A stretch of DNA of 9,218 nt from Nitriliruptoraceae bacterium (GCA_007117945.1 SKTN01000097.1:1-9218), one strand, 5' to 3'; numbered from the stretch's first letter, positions 1 to 6,619 are shown. The notes: generated from the sequence alone by a model not told the origin. Program-made: numbers and translations.

Positions 1-1409
1 AGCGCCGCCACCTCGGCGTCGAGCTTGAGGACCTCCTCCATCGCCTCCGGCACCTTGTCGAGCCGCTCGAGGATGTCGGCGGCCTCGGAGGGGTAGATGC
101 GCCCGCGCGCCTGCCCGAGGTAGAGCCCGAGGAGCAGGCAGCCCACGATCTGGGTGGTGAACGCCTTGGTGGAGGCCACGGCGACCTCCGGGCCGGCGTG
201 GGTGTAGAGCACCCCGTCGGCCTCACGCGCCAGGGTCGAGCCCACCACGTTCGACAGCGCGATCACGGGAGCGCGCTGGTCGCGGGCGTGGGAGGCCGCG
301 GCGATCGTGTCGATCGTCTCCCCCGACTGCGAGATGGCGATCACCAGGGTGTGCGGGTCGACGATCGGGTCGCGGTAACGGAACTCGCTGGCCACCTCGA
401 CGTCCACGGGGATGCCCGCCCAGTGCTCGATGGCGAGCTTGCCCACCATGCCGGCGTGCAACGACGTCCCACAGGCGAGGATGAACACCTTGTCGATGCG
501 CGCGAACTCGCCCTCGTCGATGCGCAGCTCGTCGAGCTGGAGCCGAGGTGGCAGCCCCTCCCCCGGCGAGCGCAACCGGTCGAGGAGGGTGTCGGCCACG
601 GCCTGGGGCTGCTCGTGGATCTCCTTGAGCATGAAGTGCTCGTAGCCCTGCTTCTCCGCGGCGGCGAGGTCCCAGTCCACCGAGTAGCGGTGGGGTTCCA
701 CCTCGGCGCCGTCGATGTCCACCACCTCGACGCCAGCGGGGGTGATGTGGGCGAGCTGACCATCGAGGAGGGCGGCGACGTCGCTGGTGTGCTCGATCAG
801 CGCGGCGACGTCGGAGGCGCAGTAGCCCACGCCGTCGGCGTGGGCGACGATCAGGGGCGCCTCGTGCTTGGCGACCACCAGGGTGTCGGGGTCGTCGAGG
901 GCCACCACGCACAGGGCGTAGGCGCCCTCGAGGCGGGCGACGACCCGGCGCACGAGCTCCAGCAGGTCGGGGCCGTGCTCGTCGCCGGCACCGACCGACC
1001 CCTCGAGCTCACGGGCGATCAGGTGGGCCACCACCTCGCTGTCGGTGTCGGAGGCGAAGCGCACGTCGCCGAGCTCGGCACGCAGCTGCTGATAGTTCTC
1101 GATGATGCCGTTGTGCACCACCGCGACCCGGCCGCTGGGGTCGAGGTGGGGGTGGGCGTTACGGTCGTTGGGGGCACCGTGGGTGGCCCAGCGGGTGTGG
1201 CCCAGCGCCGCAGCGCCGTCCAGGGACTGCCCCTCGAGGGCGCCGACGAGGTTGTCGAGCTTCCCCGCGCGCTTGACGACACGGAGGCTCCGCGTGTCGC
1301 CGCTGACGATGCCGGCGGAGTCGTAGCCGCGGTACTCCAGGCGGCGCAGGCCCGCCAGCACACCGGCGACGGCGTCGTCCCGGCCCGTGATCCCGATGAT
1401 GCCGCACAT
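1..1409 (-). CDS. glmS: Glutamine--fructose-6-phosphate aminotransferase (isomerizing), 3' end outside the window
   Basis: GlmS makes glucosamine-6-phosphate from fructose-6-phosphate and glutamine, the first committed step to UDP-GlcNAc, in the cytoplasm. The reading frame starts MCGIIGITG, giving the N-terminal nucleophile Cys2 of a class II glutamine amidotransferase. It continues with EYRGYDSAG (25-33), GHTRWATHG (70-78) and HNGIIENYQQLR, all family hallmarks. The linker motif HFMLKEIHEQP lies near residue 260. The first SIS domain follows, with ACGTSLHAG (312-320) and the sugar-phosphate loop SQSGETIDT (360-368). The second SIS domain begins with the EVAVASTKAFTTQ segment. 469 codons are present, against about 610 in the family, so roughly 140 C-terminal residues including the catalytic tail are missing. 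The ATG at 1409 has an AGGAG six bases upstream (1420-1416). No frameshift was seen. The gene diverges from the plus-strand gene at 1722, so it has its own promoter. Identity is near certain. Confidence 0.97.
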   Translation of the reverse strand, partial: MCGIIGITGRDDAVAGVLAGLRRLEYRGYDSAGIVSGDTRSLRVVKRAGKLDNLVGALEGQSLDGAAALGHTRWATHGAPNDRNAHPHLDPSGRVAVVHNGIIENYQQLRAELGDVRFASDTDSEVVAHLIARELEGSVGAGDEHGPDLLELVRRVVARLEGAYALCVVALDDPDTLVVAKHEAPLIVAHADGVGYCASDVAALIEHTSDVAALLDGQLAHITPAGVEVVDIDGAEVEPHRYSVDWDLAAAEKQGYEHFMLKEIHEQPQAVADTLLDRLRSPGEGLPPRLQLDELRIDEGEFARIDKVFILACGTSLHAGMVGKLAIEHWAGIPVDVEVASEFRYRDPIVDPHTLVIAISQSGETIDTIAAASHARDQRAPVIALSNVVGSTLAREADGVLYTHAGPEVAVASTKAFTTQIVGCLLLGLYLGQARGRIYPSEAADILERLDKVPEAMEEVLKLDAEVAA

Positions 1410-1439
1410 GCCGCGCTCCTGTGTACAGGGGATGGCCGC

Positions 1440-1457
1440 GCCCGCGCCGGCGCGGGC
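1440..1457. repeat. 18-nt perfect palindrome in the glmS leader
   Basis: The sequence GCCCGCGCCGGCGCGGGC is its own reverse complement. It lies between the candidate glmS -10 and the Shine-Dalgarno, so it would sit in the 5' leader of glmS mRNA, about 20 bases before the AGGAG. It could form a hairpin with a 4-nt loop or be a dyad protein site. The surrounding DNA is nearly all G and C, so a chance palindrome is not excluded. The rest of the 312-nt gap 1410-1721 shows only the divergent start regions of glmS and the plus-strand gene. Confidence 0.5.
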
Positions 1458-1489
1458 CGGCGGCGCACGCGGTCGACGTTCCGCAGGCC

Positions 1490-1495
1490 AGGCTA
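1490..1495 (-). promoter_or_regulatory. Candidate -10 box for glmS
   Basis: TAGCCT on the minus strand fits the loose actinobacterial TANNNT pattern and lies 80 bases before the glmS ATG. No convincing -35 sits at 17-18 bases; a GTGACC is present but about 22 bases away. TA steps are rare here, which is the main reason to notice it. It predicts a leader of about 70 nt. Confidence 0.35.
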
Positions 1496-1721
1496 GCGAG
1501 ACCCGGGTCCGCGGCCGGGTCACGACCGGGCCCGGTGGCCCCGTCCGTGCGTTCCGCCATCGGGCACGATGGCCCCGCGCGGGGCGGGCCGCAGGTGGAG
1601 CGGTGCCACCACCGCGGATCGGGTCCCCGGCACGCAGCCGCACAGCCGTCCATCGAGGGAGCCCGTTTCGTACGCCTCGGCACAGGGGTACCGTCCCGCG
1701 ACCGTACGAGGGGTCACGCCC

Positions 1722-2339
1722 GTGACGCACCGCTCACGTGGTCAGCTGTGGCGCCGGGTGGCGCTCGCCTGCGTGGCGGTCGTGCTGCTCGGGGCGTGGG
1801 GGGCCAGCGGCGTCGGTAGCGCCGCGGAGCGGCTGAGCGTGCGCAGCTCCACCGCGGGGCCGATCCCGGTGCTGCGGGACGACGACCGCGTCTGGAACGT
1901 CGTGCGTTTCGAGCCGGGCGGCGAGGTGGAACTCCGGCTCGCGGTCGCGCACCGGGGCCCGCTCCCCGTCACGGTCTCCGACGCGCGGGTCACCCGTCGT
2001 GCCCGCACGGAGGCCTGCGGGTGGGTCATCGACGACGTCGGCATCGACCGCTCGGGCGAGGAGGTCGCCCTCGGTCGGGACGGCCAGCGGGTGACGCTCC
2101 AGCGTGGCGATACCGCGGAGCTCCGTCTCTCCGGGCGGTTCTCGGGGGAAGCCGGCTGTCTGCCCGCCGCGACCCCGGTGTCACGCGGCGCCGCCTACCT
2201 CGACATCTCCGTCGCGGGGGTGCCCCGCCAGCAACGCATCCCGCTGCCGGAGGTGCTGACCTGGTCGACGGATCCCGCCTCCAGCGCCGATCGCTTCGCC
2301 CGGTCGCCGACGGCGCCGCGCGTGGGCAGCCCCGCCTGA
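1722..2339 (+). CDS. Small secreted or membrane-anchored protein of unknown function
   Basis: I do not recognise this gene. The 205-residue product has a basic N-terminus (THRSRGQLWRR), a hydrophobic stretch at about 13-29 (VALACVAVVLLGAWGA) and a possible signal peptidase I site near GSA/AE at 32-36. No lipobox cysteine follows the hydrophobic core, so it is exported or N-terminally anchored. The remainder alternates short hydrophobic strands with turns (EVELRLAVAHRG, LPVTVSDARV, TAELRLSGRF, AAYLDISVAG), suggesting a beta-sandwich domain; that is an inference from pattern only. Two cysteines outside the signal, C99 and C146, could form a disulfide. I chose the GTG at 1722 because GAGGGG lies 8 bases upstream and the signal peptide follows directly; the frame stays open to an ATG at 1569, but those 51 extra residues would precede the signal. 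It is the only plus-strand gene, divergent from glmS and convergent with the oxidoreductase. Confidence 0.75.
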   Translation: MTHRSRGQLWRRVALACVAVVLLGAWGASGVGSAAERLSVRSSTAGPIPVLRDDDRVWNVVRFEPGGEVELRLAVAHRGPLPVTVSDARVTRRARTEACGWVIDDVGIDRSGEEVALGRDGQRVTLQRGDTAELRLSGRFSGEAGCLPAATPVSRGAAYLDISVAGVPRQQRIPLPEVLTWSTDPASSADRFARSPTAPRVGSPA

Positions 2340-2345
2340 GCCGGG

Positions 2346-2364
2346 CCACCGCTCGGCGCGGTGG
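2346..2364. terminator. Hairpin between convergent genes, probable bidirectional terminator
   Basis: CCACCGC and GCGGTGG form a perfect 7-bp stem around the 5-nt loop TCGGC, starting 7 bases after the plus-strand stop. It has no U-tract, which is common in actinobacteria. The convergent oxidoreductase ends at 2427, so the same stem could end both transcripts. Confidence 0.6.
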
Positions 2365-2426
2365 GACGCAGTCAGCGGGAGCGCGCCTGCCGCGGAGCGC
2401 TCGACGGTCTCCCCACAGCGGCGCCG

Positions 2427-3446
2427 TCAGGCGGTCGCGAAGGTCTCCAGGATCGCCCACAGGTTCTCGGCCAGGCGCTGGGGCGGCACGCGGTACCACG
2501 CACCACCGAGGATCAGGTGGTCGACATGGGGGTCGTAGACCGCGAGCTTGTCCTTGACCTCGTCGGGGGTTCCCGCCACGGCGTAGCGGTCCACGGCCTC
2601 GTCGGGGACGGCCGCGACCAGGGCATCGAGGTCCTGGCGACTCTCCTTCCACACCGCTCGGAGCTGGTCGGTGAGCTCGCCGTCACCGTAGGAGTCGAAC
2701 ACCGGGCGGTAGTTCGGCGTGGTGCCGTAGAAGGCGATCTGCTGCTTCGCCTCGCGGATCGCGACCTCGCGGTCCTCCGCGATGCACAGGATCACACCCT
2801 GGTTGACGGTGAAGTCCTCCCGGCTCCGGCCGGCCTCGGCGAGGGCTTCCTCGATCCGCGGCAGGACGTCGTCGGTGAGGTAGCGCGGGGACGTGAAGGG
2901 GTGACCGAGGATCCCATCGGCGTGGGTCGCGGCCGCGGCGGTCATCAGGGGGCCCACGGCGGCGACGTTGACCCGCGGGAGCGCGCGGTCGGCGGCGCGG
3001 CCCTTGCCCGTGAGGCCGGGACGCAGCACCTGGTAGATCTCCCCGGCGAAGGTCGCGTCCTCGCCACGCTCGATCTCCCACACCGTGCGCATCGCCTGGA
3101 CGTACTCGGCCATGCGCTTGGCGGGCCGGTCGAAGGTGGAGGAGAACCGCTCCTCGATGATGCGCTTGACCTGACTGCCCAGCCCGACGATGAACCGGTC
3201 ACCGGACAGCTCGTTGAGGTCCCAGGCCTGCATCGCGGTGATCGTGGGCGAGCGCGGGAAGGCCAGGGTGATGTTGGTGCCGACCTCGATGCGCTCGGTG
3301 GCCTGGAGCACCACCGAGGCCTGCACGATCGACTCGTGGTCGGTCTCCGCGACCCAGGCCGCGTCGAACCCCTTGGCCTCCACCTGCTCGGCCAGGGCAC
3401 CGAGGAAGGCGTAGGGGCCCCCGAGCACCACTCCGCGCGTCGCCAT
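2427..3446 (-). CDS. LLM-class (luciferase-like) probable F420-dependent oxidoreductase
   Basis: The 339-residue product is a TIM-barrel flavin/F420 oxidoreductase of the bacterial luciferase superfamily. Evidence is the N-terminal strand-helix-strand with FDAAWVAETDHES (27-39), the block VGTNITLAFPRSP (55-67) followed by TITAMQAWDLNELSGDR and FIVGLGSQVKR (85-95), and a C-terminal AGTPDEVKDKL segment (291-301) typical of the group. The overall shape resembles the mycobacterial branch of F420-dependent LLM oxidoreductases (TIGR03617-like). F420 rather than FMN is inferred from that resemblance and the actinobacterial context; the substrate is unknown. I chose the ATG at 3446 because AGGAG lies 5 bases upstream and the luciferase fold starts at once; the frame is open further upstream, but that stretch overlaps the CorC-like gene and has no homologous look. 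It starts 52 bases after the CorC-like stop. It is probably cytoplasmic. Confidence 0.9.
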   Translation of the reverse strand: MATRGVVLGGPYAFLGALAEQVEAKGFDAAWVAETDHESIVQASVVLQATERIEVGTNITLAFPRSPTITAMQAWDLNELSGDRFIVGLGSQVKRIIEERFSSTFDRPAKRMAEYVQAMRTVWEIERGEDATFAGEIYQVLRPGLTGKGRAADRALPRVNVAAVGPLMTAAAATHADGILGHPFTSPRYLTDDVLPRIEEALAEAGRSREDFTVNQGVILCIAEDREVAIREAKQQIAFYGTTPNYRPVFDSYGDGELTDQLRAVWKESRQDLDALVAAVPDEAVDRYAVAGTPDEVKDKLAVYDPHVDHLILGGAWYRVPPQRLAENLWAILETFATA

Positions 3447-3495
3447 GCTGTCTCCTCGGTTCGCTCGTAACCCACTCGTCCTGCGGACGTCGCGG

Positions 3496-3501
3496 AACCT
3501 A
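3496..3501 (-). promoter_or_regulatory. Candidate -10 box for the LLM oxidoreductase
   Basis: TAGGTT on the minus strand lies 50 bases before the oxidoreductase ATG, and its first three bases are the TAG stop codon of the CorC-like gene. The -35 region is not recognisable. Read-through from the upstream gene is an equally good explanation for expression. Confidence 0.25.
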
Positions 3502-4845
3502 GCCGTCCGTGCCCTCTGGGCCCGGGTCGGCGCCGGCATCCCTGCCCGCCGGGCCCGGGTCGGCGCCGGCATCCGCGCCTCCCGCGGCCGGCACCACCTC
3601 CACCTCGGTGACAGCCCGCCGGCGGACGGCGACGGCGGTGAGGCGGTGGCCCTGCACCTCGATGCGGTCGCCGCGGCGCGGGAGACGGCCGAGGGCTTCG
3701 GCGAACAGCCCGCCGAGGCTGGTGGCCTCCACGGCCGTGTGGTCGAGGTCCACCTCGACGTCCTCGAGGTCGGTGAGCGGGAAGCGTCCCGGCAGGCGCA
3801 GGGAGCCGTCGGCGTAGCGGCGCACGTCGAGGTCGTCGTGGTCGTGCTCGTCACGGATCTCGCCGACGATCTCCTCCACGAGGTCCTCCACGGTCACGAT
3901 GCCCTCCACGCCCCCGTGCTCGGAGAGCACGATGGCGAGCTGGCGCCGAGCGGTCTGGAGCTGGCGCAGGGCGTCGAGCACCGGAAGGGACTCCGGCAGG
4001 ATCGTGGCCTCCACGGCGTGGTCGGCCACCTGCCCCTCGCCGCGCACCAGCCCCACCACGGAGACCGTACGATCGGCGTCGTCGAGGTCGTCGCGGTACA
4101 CCGGCGCACGCGAGAAGCCCCGGGCCAGCAGCTCCCCCAGGGCGACCTCAGCCGGGGTGTCGTCGGCGAGAGCGACCACCTCGACGCGGGGGACCATCAT
4201 CTCGCGCAGGGTGCGGGTGCGCACCTCCAGGGCGCCCATGAGTACCTGCTGGTGGGAGTCGGGGACGATGCCGGGCGCGGCGATCAGCTCCCGCAGCTCG
4301 AGCTCGCCGATGTCCTCGCGGGCCTTGGACGGGTCGATGCCCGTCAGCCGGACGACCAGGTCCACGGAGGTCGACAGCAGCCAGATCACCGGGCGCACCA
4401 GCCGGGAGATGCGGTCGAGGGCGGGGGCGACAGCCCGGGACCAGCCCTCGGCCCGGTGCATGGCGATGCGCTTGGGTGCGAGCTCGCCGAGCACCAGGGT
4501 GACGTAGGTGAGAGCCCCGGTGACCAGCAGGATCGCCGTCGGCTGGGCGAGCGCGCCCAACGGCGCGAACACCCCCACCAGGGGCTGCGCCAGGGACACC
4601 GCCCCGATCGCCGAGGCGAGGAACCCCGCCAGGGTGGTCCCGATCTGCAGGGTGGCCAGGAACCGGTTCGGGTCACGGGCCAGCTCGGCGACGATGCGCT
4701 GACGCCGGTCCCCGCCCGCCATCCGGTCGATCTGTGCCGGCCGGAGGGAGACCAGGGCGATCTCCGAGCCGGAGCACAGGCCGCTGACCCCCACCAGGAC
4801 CACGATGGCCAGGAGCTGGAACAGTTGGCCGTCCACGTCGCACAC
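3499..4845 (-). CDS. CNNM/CorC (HlyC-type) membrane protein with DUF21, CBS pair and CorC_HlyC domains
   Basis: The 448-residue product has the full architecture of the family often labelled hemolysin or magnesium/cobalt efflux. The DUF21 membrane domain spans about 7-170, with SGSEIALVSL (25-34), hydrophobic segments near 7-22, 65-85, 100-120 and 150-167, and the family motif LGELAPKRIAMH (119-130). The CBS pair follows: MMVPRVEVVALADDT (216-230) and RGFSRAPVYRDD (242-253) in the first, LAIVLSEHGGVEGIVTVED (303-321) in the second. The CorC_HlyC domain runs about 340-418. The final 30 residues are a Gly/Asp/Pro tail with an 11-residue repeat. Family members have been linked to Mg2+ or other cation transport; the substrate here cannot be read from sequence, and haemolysis is not implied. 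The start is GTG at 4845 (GGCGG 7 bases upstream) or GTG at 4836 (GGGGG 8 bases upstream), differing by three residues; the shorter form gives the more usual N-terminus. It lies 103 bases after glmM. Confidence 0.93.
   Translation of the reverse strand: MCDVDGQLFQLLAIVVLVGVSGLCSGSEIALVSLRPAQIDRMAGGDRRQRIVAELARDPNRFLATLQIGTTLAGFLASAIGAVSLAQPLVGVFAPLGALAQPTAILLVTGALTYVTLVLGELAPKRIAMHRAEGWSRAVAPALDRISRLVRPVIWLLSTSVDLVVRLTGIDPSKAREDIGELELRELIAAPGIVPDSHQQVLMGALEVRTRTLREMMVPRVEVVALADDTPAEVALGELLARGFSRAPVYRDDLDDADRTVSVVGLVRGEGQVADHAVEATILPESLPVLDALRQLQTARRQLAIVLSEHGGVEGIVTVEDLVEEIVGEIRDEHDHDDLDVRRYADGSLRLPGRFPLTDLEDVEVDLDHTAVEATSLGGLFAEALGRLPRRGDRIEVQGHRLTAVAVRRRAVTEVEVVPAAGGADAGADPGPAGRDAGADPGPEGTDG
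3518..3574. repeat. Two 24-nt exact direct repeats, period 33 nt, in the CorC-like gene
   Basis: Positions 3518-3541 and 3551-3574 are identical 24-mers separated by 9 bases. They encode two GADPGP-type units of 11 residues (GADPGPAGRDA, then GADPGPEGTDG) at the C-terminus. The unit keeps the reading frame, so copy number could vary without loss of function. Probably slippage in a disordered tail. Confidence 0.85.
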
Positions 4846-4869
4846 CCCCGCACCGCCGTCAGGGGGTCG

Positions 4870-4875
4870 AGCCTA
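4870..4875 (-). promoter_or_regulatory. Candidate -10 box for the CorC-like gene
   Basis: TAGGCT on the minus strand lies 24 bases before the GTG at 4845, implying a leader under 20 nt. No clear -35 was seen. It is the only TANNNT in the 103-nt gap after glmM. Confidence 0.3.
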
Positions 4876-4904
4876 GGTCCCGCCGTCGAGGTGGCCCGTC
4901 GGCG

Positions 4905-4927
4905 GCGGTGGCGCACACCGCGCGGTG
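4905..4927 (-). terminator. Possible glmM terminator
   Basis: On the minus strand CACCGC, GCGGTG and CACCGC follow one another, beginning 21 bases after the glmM stop. The central GCGGTG can pair with the downstream CACCGC (6 bp, 5-nt loop TGCGC) or the upstream one (a 12-nt perfect palindrome, 4916-4927). No U-tract follows. Either structure could terminate glmM. Confidence 0.4.
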
Positions 4928-4948
4928 GCCGCGGACCGCGTCGGCGGT

Positions 4949-6289
4949 TCAGACCGTGAGGTGGTCACGGACCGCGTCGGCGATCGTGTCCACCGCCCGC
5001 TGCGCGTCGGCCTCGGTCTCCGCCTCCGCCATCACCCGGATCAGGGGCTCGGTGCCGGAGGGGCGCAGCAGGACCCGGCCACGACCATCGAGGCGCGCCT
5101 CCTCGCCGCGTACGACCTCCCACACCGGGTCGGCCGCCGGCAGGCGTTCCCGCGCGACACCCCGGACGTTGACCAGCACCTGGGGCAGGCGCCCCATCAC
5201 GGTCGCGAGCTCCTTCAGCGAGGCACCCGTCGAGCGCACCACCGACAGCAACCGCACCGCCGACAGCACCCCGTCGCCGGTGGTCGCGTGATCGAGGTCG
5301 ATCAGGTGCCCCGACTGCTCGCCGCCGAGGTTCAGCCCGCGCTCGCGCATCGCCTCCAGCACGTAGCGGTCACCGACCTTGGTCTCCACCACCTCGATGC
5401 CGAGTTCCTCCATGGACCGCTTGAAGCCGAGGTTGGTCATCACCGTGGTCACCACGGTGTCGTGGTTGAGGGTCCCCTGGTGGTGCATCTCGCGGGCGAG
5501 GATCGCGAGGATGACGTCGCCGTCCACCTCGGCGCCCTCGTGGGTCGAGGCGATCAGGCGGTCCGCGTCGCCGTCATGGCTGATGCCCGCGTCGGCCCCG
5601 TGCTCGACGACCGCGGCGGCGATCACCTCGGGGTGGGTGGAGCCGGCGTGGTCGTTGATGTTGGCCCCGTCGGGCCGGCAGTTGATCGTGACGACGTCAG
5701 CGCCGAGGTGGCGGTAGACCTGGGGGGCCACGTTGGACGCCGCGCCGTTGGCGCCGTCGACGACGATGCGCAGGCCCGCGAGGTCGACCGCGGCGGTGCT
5801 CGCGAGGTGCTCGATGTAGCGGGCGATGGCCGCAGGGTCCGCGAGGCGCCGGCCGATGTCGGTACCCATCGGGCGACGGGCGCTGCGCTCGGCGACGATG
5901 GCCTCGAGGGCGGCCTCCTCGTCGTCGGTGAGCTTGTACCCGTCCGCGCCGAAGAACTTGATGCCGTTGTCACCGACGGGGTTGTGGGAGGCGGAGATCA
6001 TCGCCCCGGCCGCAGCCGTGGAGTTCGCGGTCAGGTGGGCGACCCCGGGCGTGGGGAGCACACCAACGCACAGCGCGTCGCCACCGGCGGAGGTGACGCC
6101 AGCCACCAGGGCGGCCTCCAGCATCTCCCCCGACCAGCGGGGGTCGCGGCCGATGACCACGGTGGGACGGCGCTCACCCTCGGTGTGGAGCAGGGTCACG
6201 AGCGCTCGACCCAGGGACAGTGCCAGCTCAGGGGTGAGTTCCTCGTTGGCCCTACCTCGGGTCCCGTCGGTGCCGAAGATCGCGCCCAT
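4949..6289 (-). CDS. glmM: Phosphoglucosamine mutase
   Basis: GlmM interconverts glucosamine-6-phosphate and glucosamine-1-phosphate, the step between GlmS and GlmU on the route to UDP-GlcNAc. The 446-residue length is normal. All four catalytic elements of the alpha-D-phosphohexomutase family are present: the phosphoserine loop ISASHNP (98-104, acceptor Ser101), the Mg2+ loop DGDADR (239-244), the sugar-binding loop GGEQSGH (322-328) and the phosphate-binding loop RPSGTEPLIRVM (409-420). The N-terminus FGTDGTRG is typical of GlmM, with Thr10 where I recall Val more often. It should need activation by phosphorylation of Ser101, as the family does. The ATG at 6289 has GGGAGGG 9 bases upstream (6305-6299). 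The gene is separated from rpsI by 854 nt of structured non-coding DNA, so it is probably transcribed on its own. Confidence 0.98.
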   Translation of the reverse strand: MGAIFGTDGTRGRANEELTPELALSLGRALVTLLHTEGERRPTVVIGRDPRWSGEMLEAALVAGVTSAGGDALCVGVLPTPGVAHLTANSTAAAGAMISASHNPVGDNGIKFFGADGYKLTDDEEAALEAIVAERSARRPMGTDIGRRLADPAAIARYIEHLASTAAVDLAGLRIVVDGANGAASNVAPQVYRHLGADVVTINCRPDGANINDHAGSTHPEVIAAAVVEHGADAGISHDGDADRLIASTHEGAEVDGDVILAILAREMHHQGTLNHDTVVTTVMTNLGFKRSMEELGIEVVETKVGDRYVLEAMRERGLNLGGEQSGHLIDLDHATTGDGVLSAVRLLSVVRSTGASLKELATVMGRLPQVLVNVRGVARERLPAADPVWEVVRGEEARLDGRGRVLLRPSGTEPLIRVMAEAETEADAQRAVDTIADAVRDHLTV

Positions 6290-6429
6290 GGGTCTCGTCC
6301 CTCCCGGTGGATCGGCGGTGCTGCCCTCGCCGGCCGTGGGGCCGACGGCGGTCGCGGTGCTGGTGGCGAACGCGTGGATCGCGGCTCCCGAGGGGGGTGT
6401 CGTCCCACGTGCGGCCTGCGACCGTCGTC

Positions 6430-6466
6430 GGGCTCGTGCCCCTCACGGGGCTCGTGCCCTTCACGG
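6430..6466. repeat. Tandem 18-nt repeat in the glmM leader
   Basis: Two 19-nt copies beginning GGGCTCGTGCCC (6430-6448 and 6448-6466) overlap by one base and differ at one position. Each contains GGGC-TCGT-GCCC. Across the junction, GCCCC/GGGGC (6438-6442/6447-6451) forms a 5-bp stem; in the glmM-sense RNA its loop is GUGA, a GNRA tetraloop. Confidence 0.7.
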
Positions 6467-6483
6467 CAGGGCAGCCGTGAGGG
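6457..6483 (-). promoter_or_regulatory. Inverted repeat at the predicted 5' end of the glmM leader
   Basis: TCACGGC (6461-6467) and GCCGTGA (6474-6480) are perfect complements around a 6-nt loop, and CCC/GGG extends the stem past one bulged base to 10 bp. It lies just downstream of the candidate glmM -10, so it would be either a hairpin at the very 5' end of the transcript or a dyad operator covering the start point. Confidence 0.45.
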
Positions 6484-6485
6484 CG

Positions 6486-6491
6486 ATGCTA
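6486..6491 (-). promoter_or_regulatory. Candidate -10 box for glmM
   Basis: TAGCAT on the minus strand matches TATAAT at four positions. It would give a leader of about 190 nt. No good -35 was seen at the right distance. It is the only TANNNT between rpsI and this point, because no TA step occurs from 6492 to 7189. Confidence 0.4.
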
Positions 6492-6539
6492 GGGGCAGCG
6501 CCGACACCGCAGCACCGGCGGGTTGTCCGCCCGGACGCC

Positions 6540-6567
6540 CCTCGGCCGGGCGGCCGCCCGGCCGAGG
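6540..6567. repeat. 28-nt perfect palindrome
   Basis: The left half CCTCGGCCGGGCGG is followed directly by its exact reverse complement CCGCCCGGCCGAGG. As RNA it gives a 12-bp stem with a GGCC loop. It contains a central GCGGCCGC. It could be a strong terminator for transcription arriving from rpsI or a dyad protein site. A weaker bulged stem (CCGGCGG/CCGCCCGG, 6515-6534) lies next to it. Confidence 0.75.
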
Positions 6568-6574
6568 AGACGTG

Positions 6575-6619
6575 CCGAGGGCCCGGAGCCCGGGGGTCCG
6601 CGGGCGCCGGGGCCCTCGG
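6575..6619. repeat. 10-bp inverted repeat with a nested stem
   Basis: CCGAGGGCCC (6575-6584) and GGGCCCTCGG (6610-6619) are exact complements 25 bases apart. Inside, GCCCG (6588-6592) pairs with CGGGC (6601-6605). It begins 8 bases after the 28-nt palindrome. Probably part of one termination or RNA-structure cluster. Confidence 0.65.

Noticed and set aside
198..1496. A 432-codon open frame on the plus strand opposite glmS
   Set aside because: It is antisense to a well-conserved gene, has low-complexity Gly/Val/His/Asp-rich sequence typical of the reverse frame of GC-rich genes, and matches no family.
1410..1500. A glmS ribozyme or GlcN-6-P riboswitch in the glmS leader
   Set aside because: The predicted leader is about 70 nt, too short, and shows only one palindrome; the ribozyme's core and pseudoknots are not visible.
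2361..3470. A 369-codon plus-strand frame opposite the LLM oxidoreductase
   Set aside because: The minus frame carries clear LLM motifs; the plus frame has no recognisable domain and no ribosome binding site.
3447..3854. An N-terminal extension of the LLM oxidoreductase to 3854
   Set aside because: It would overlap the 3' end of the CorC-like gene in another frame and adds repetitive Arg/Thr-rich sequence before the start of the luciferase fold.
6540..6619. Ends of an insertion sequence or transposon
   Set aside because: There is no transposase frame, no target-site duplication and no matching inverted end elsewhere in the gap; the palindromes are self-contained hairpins.
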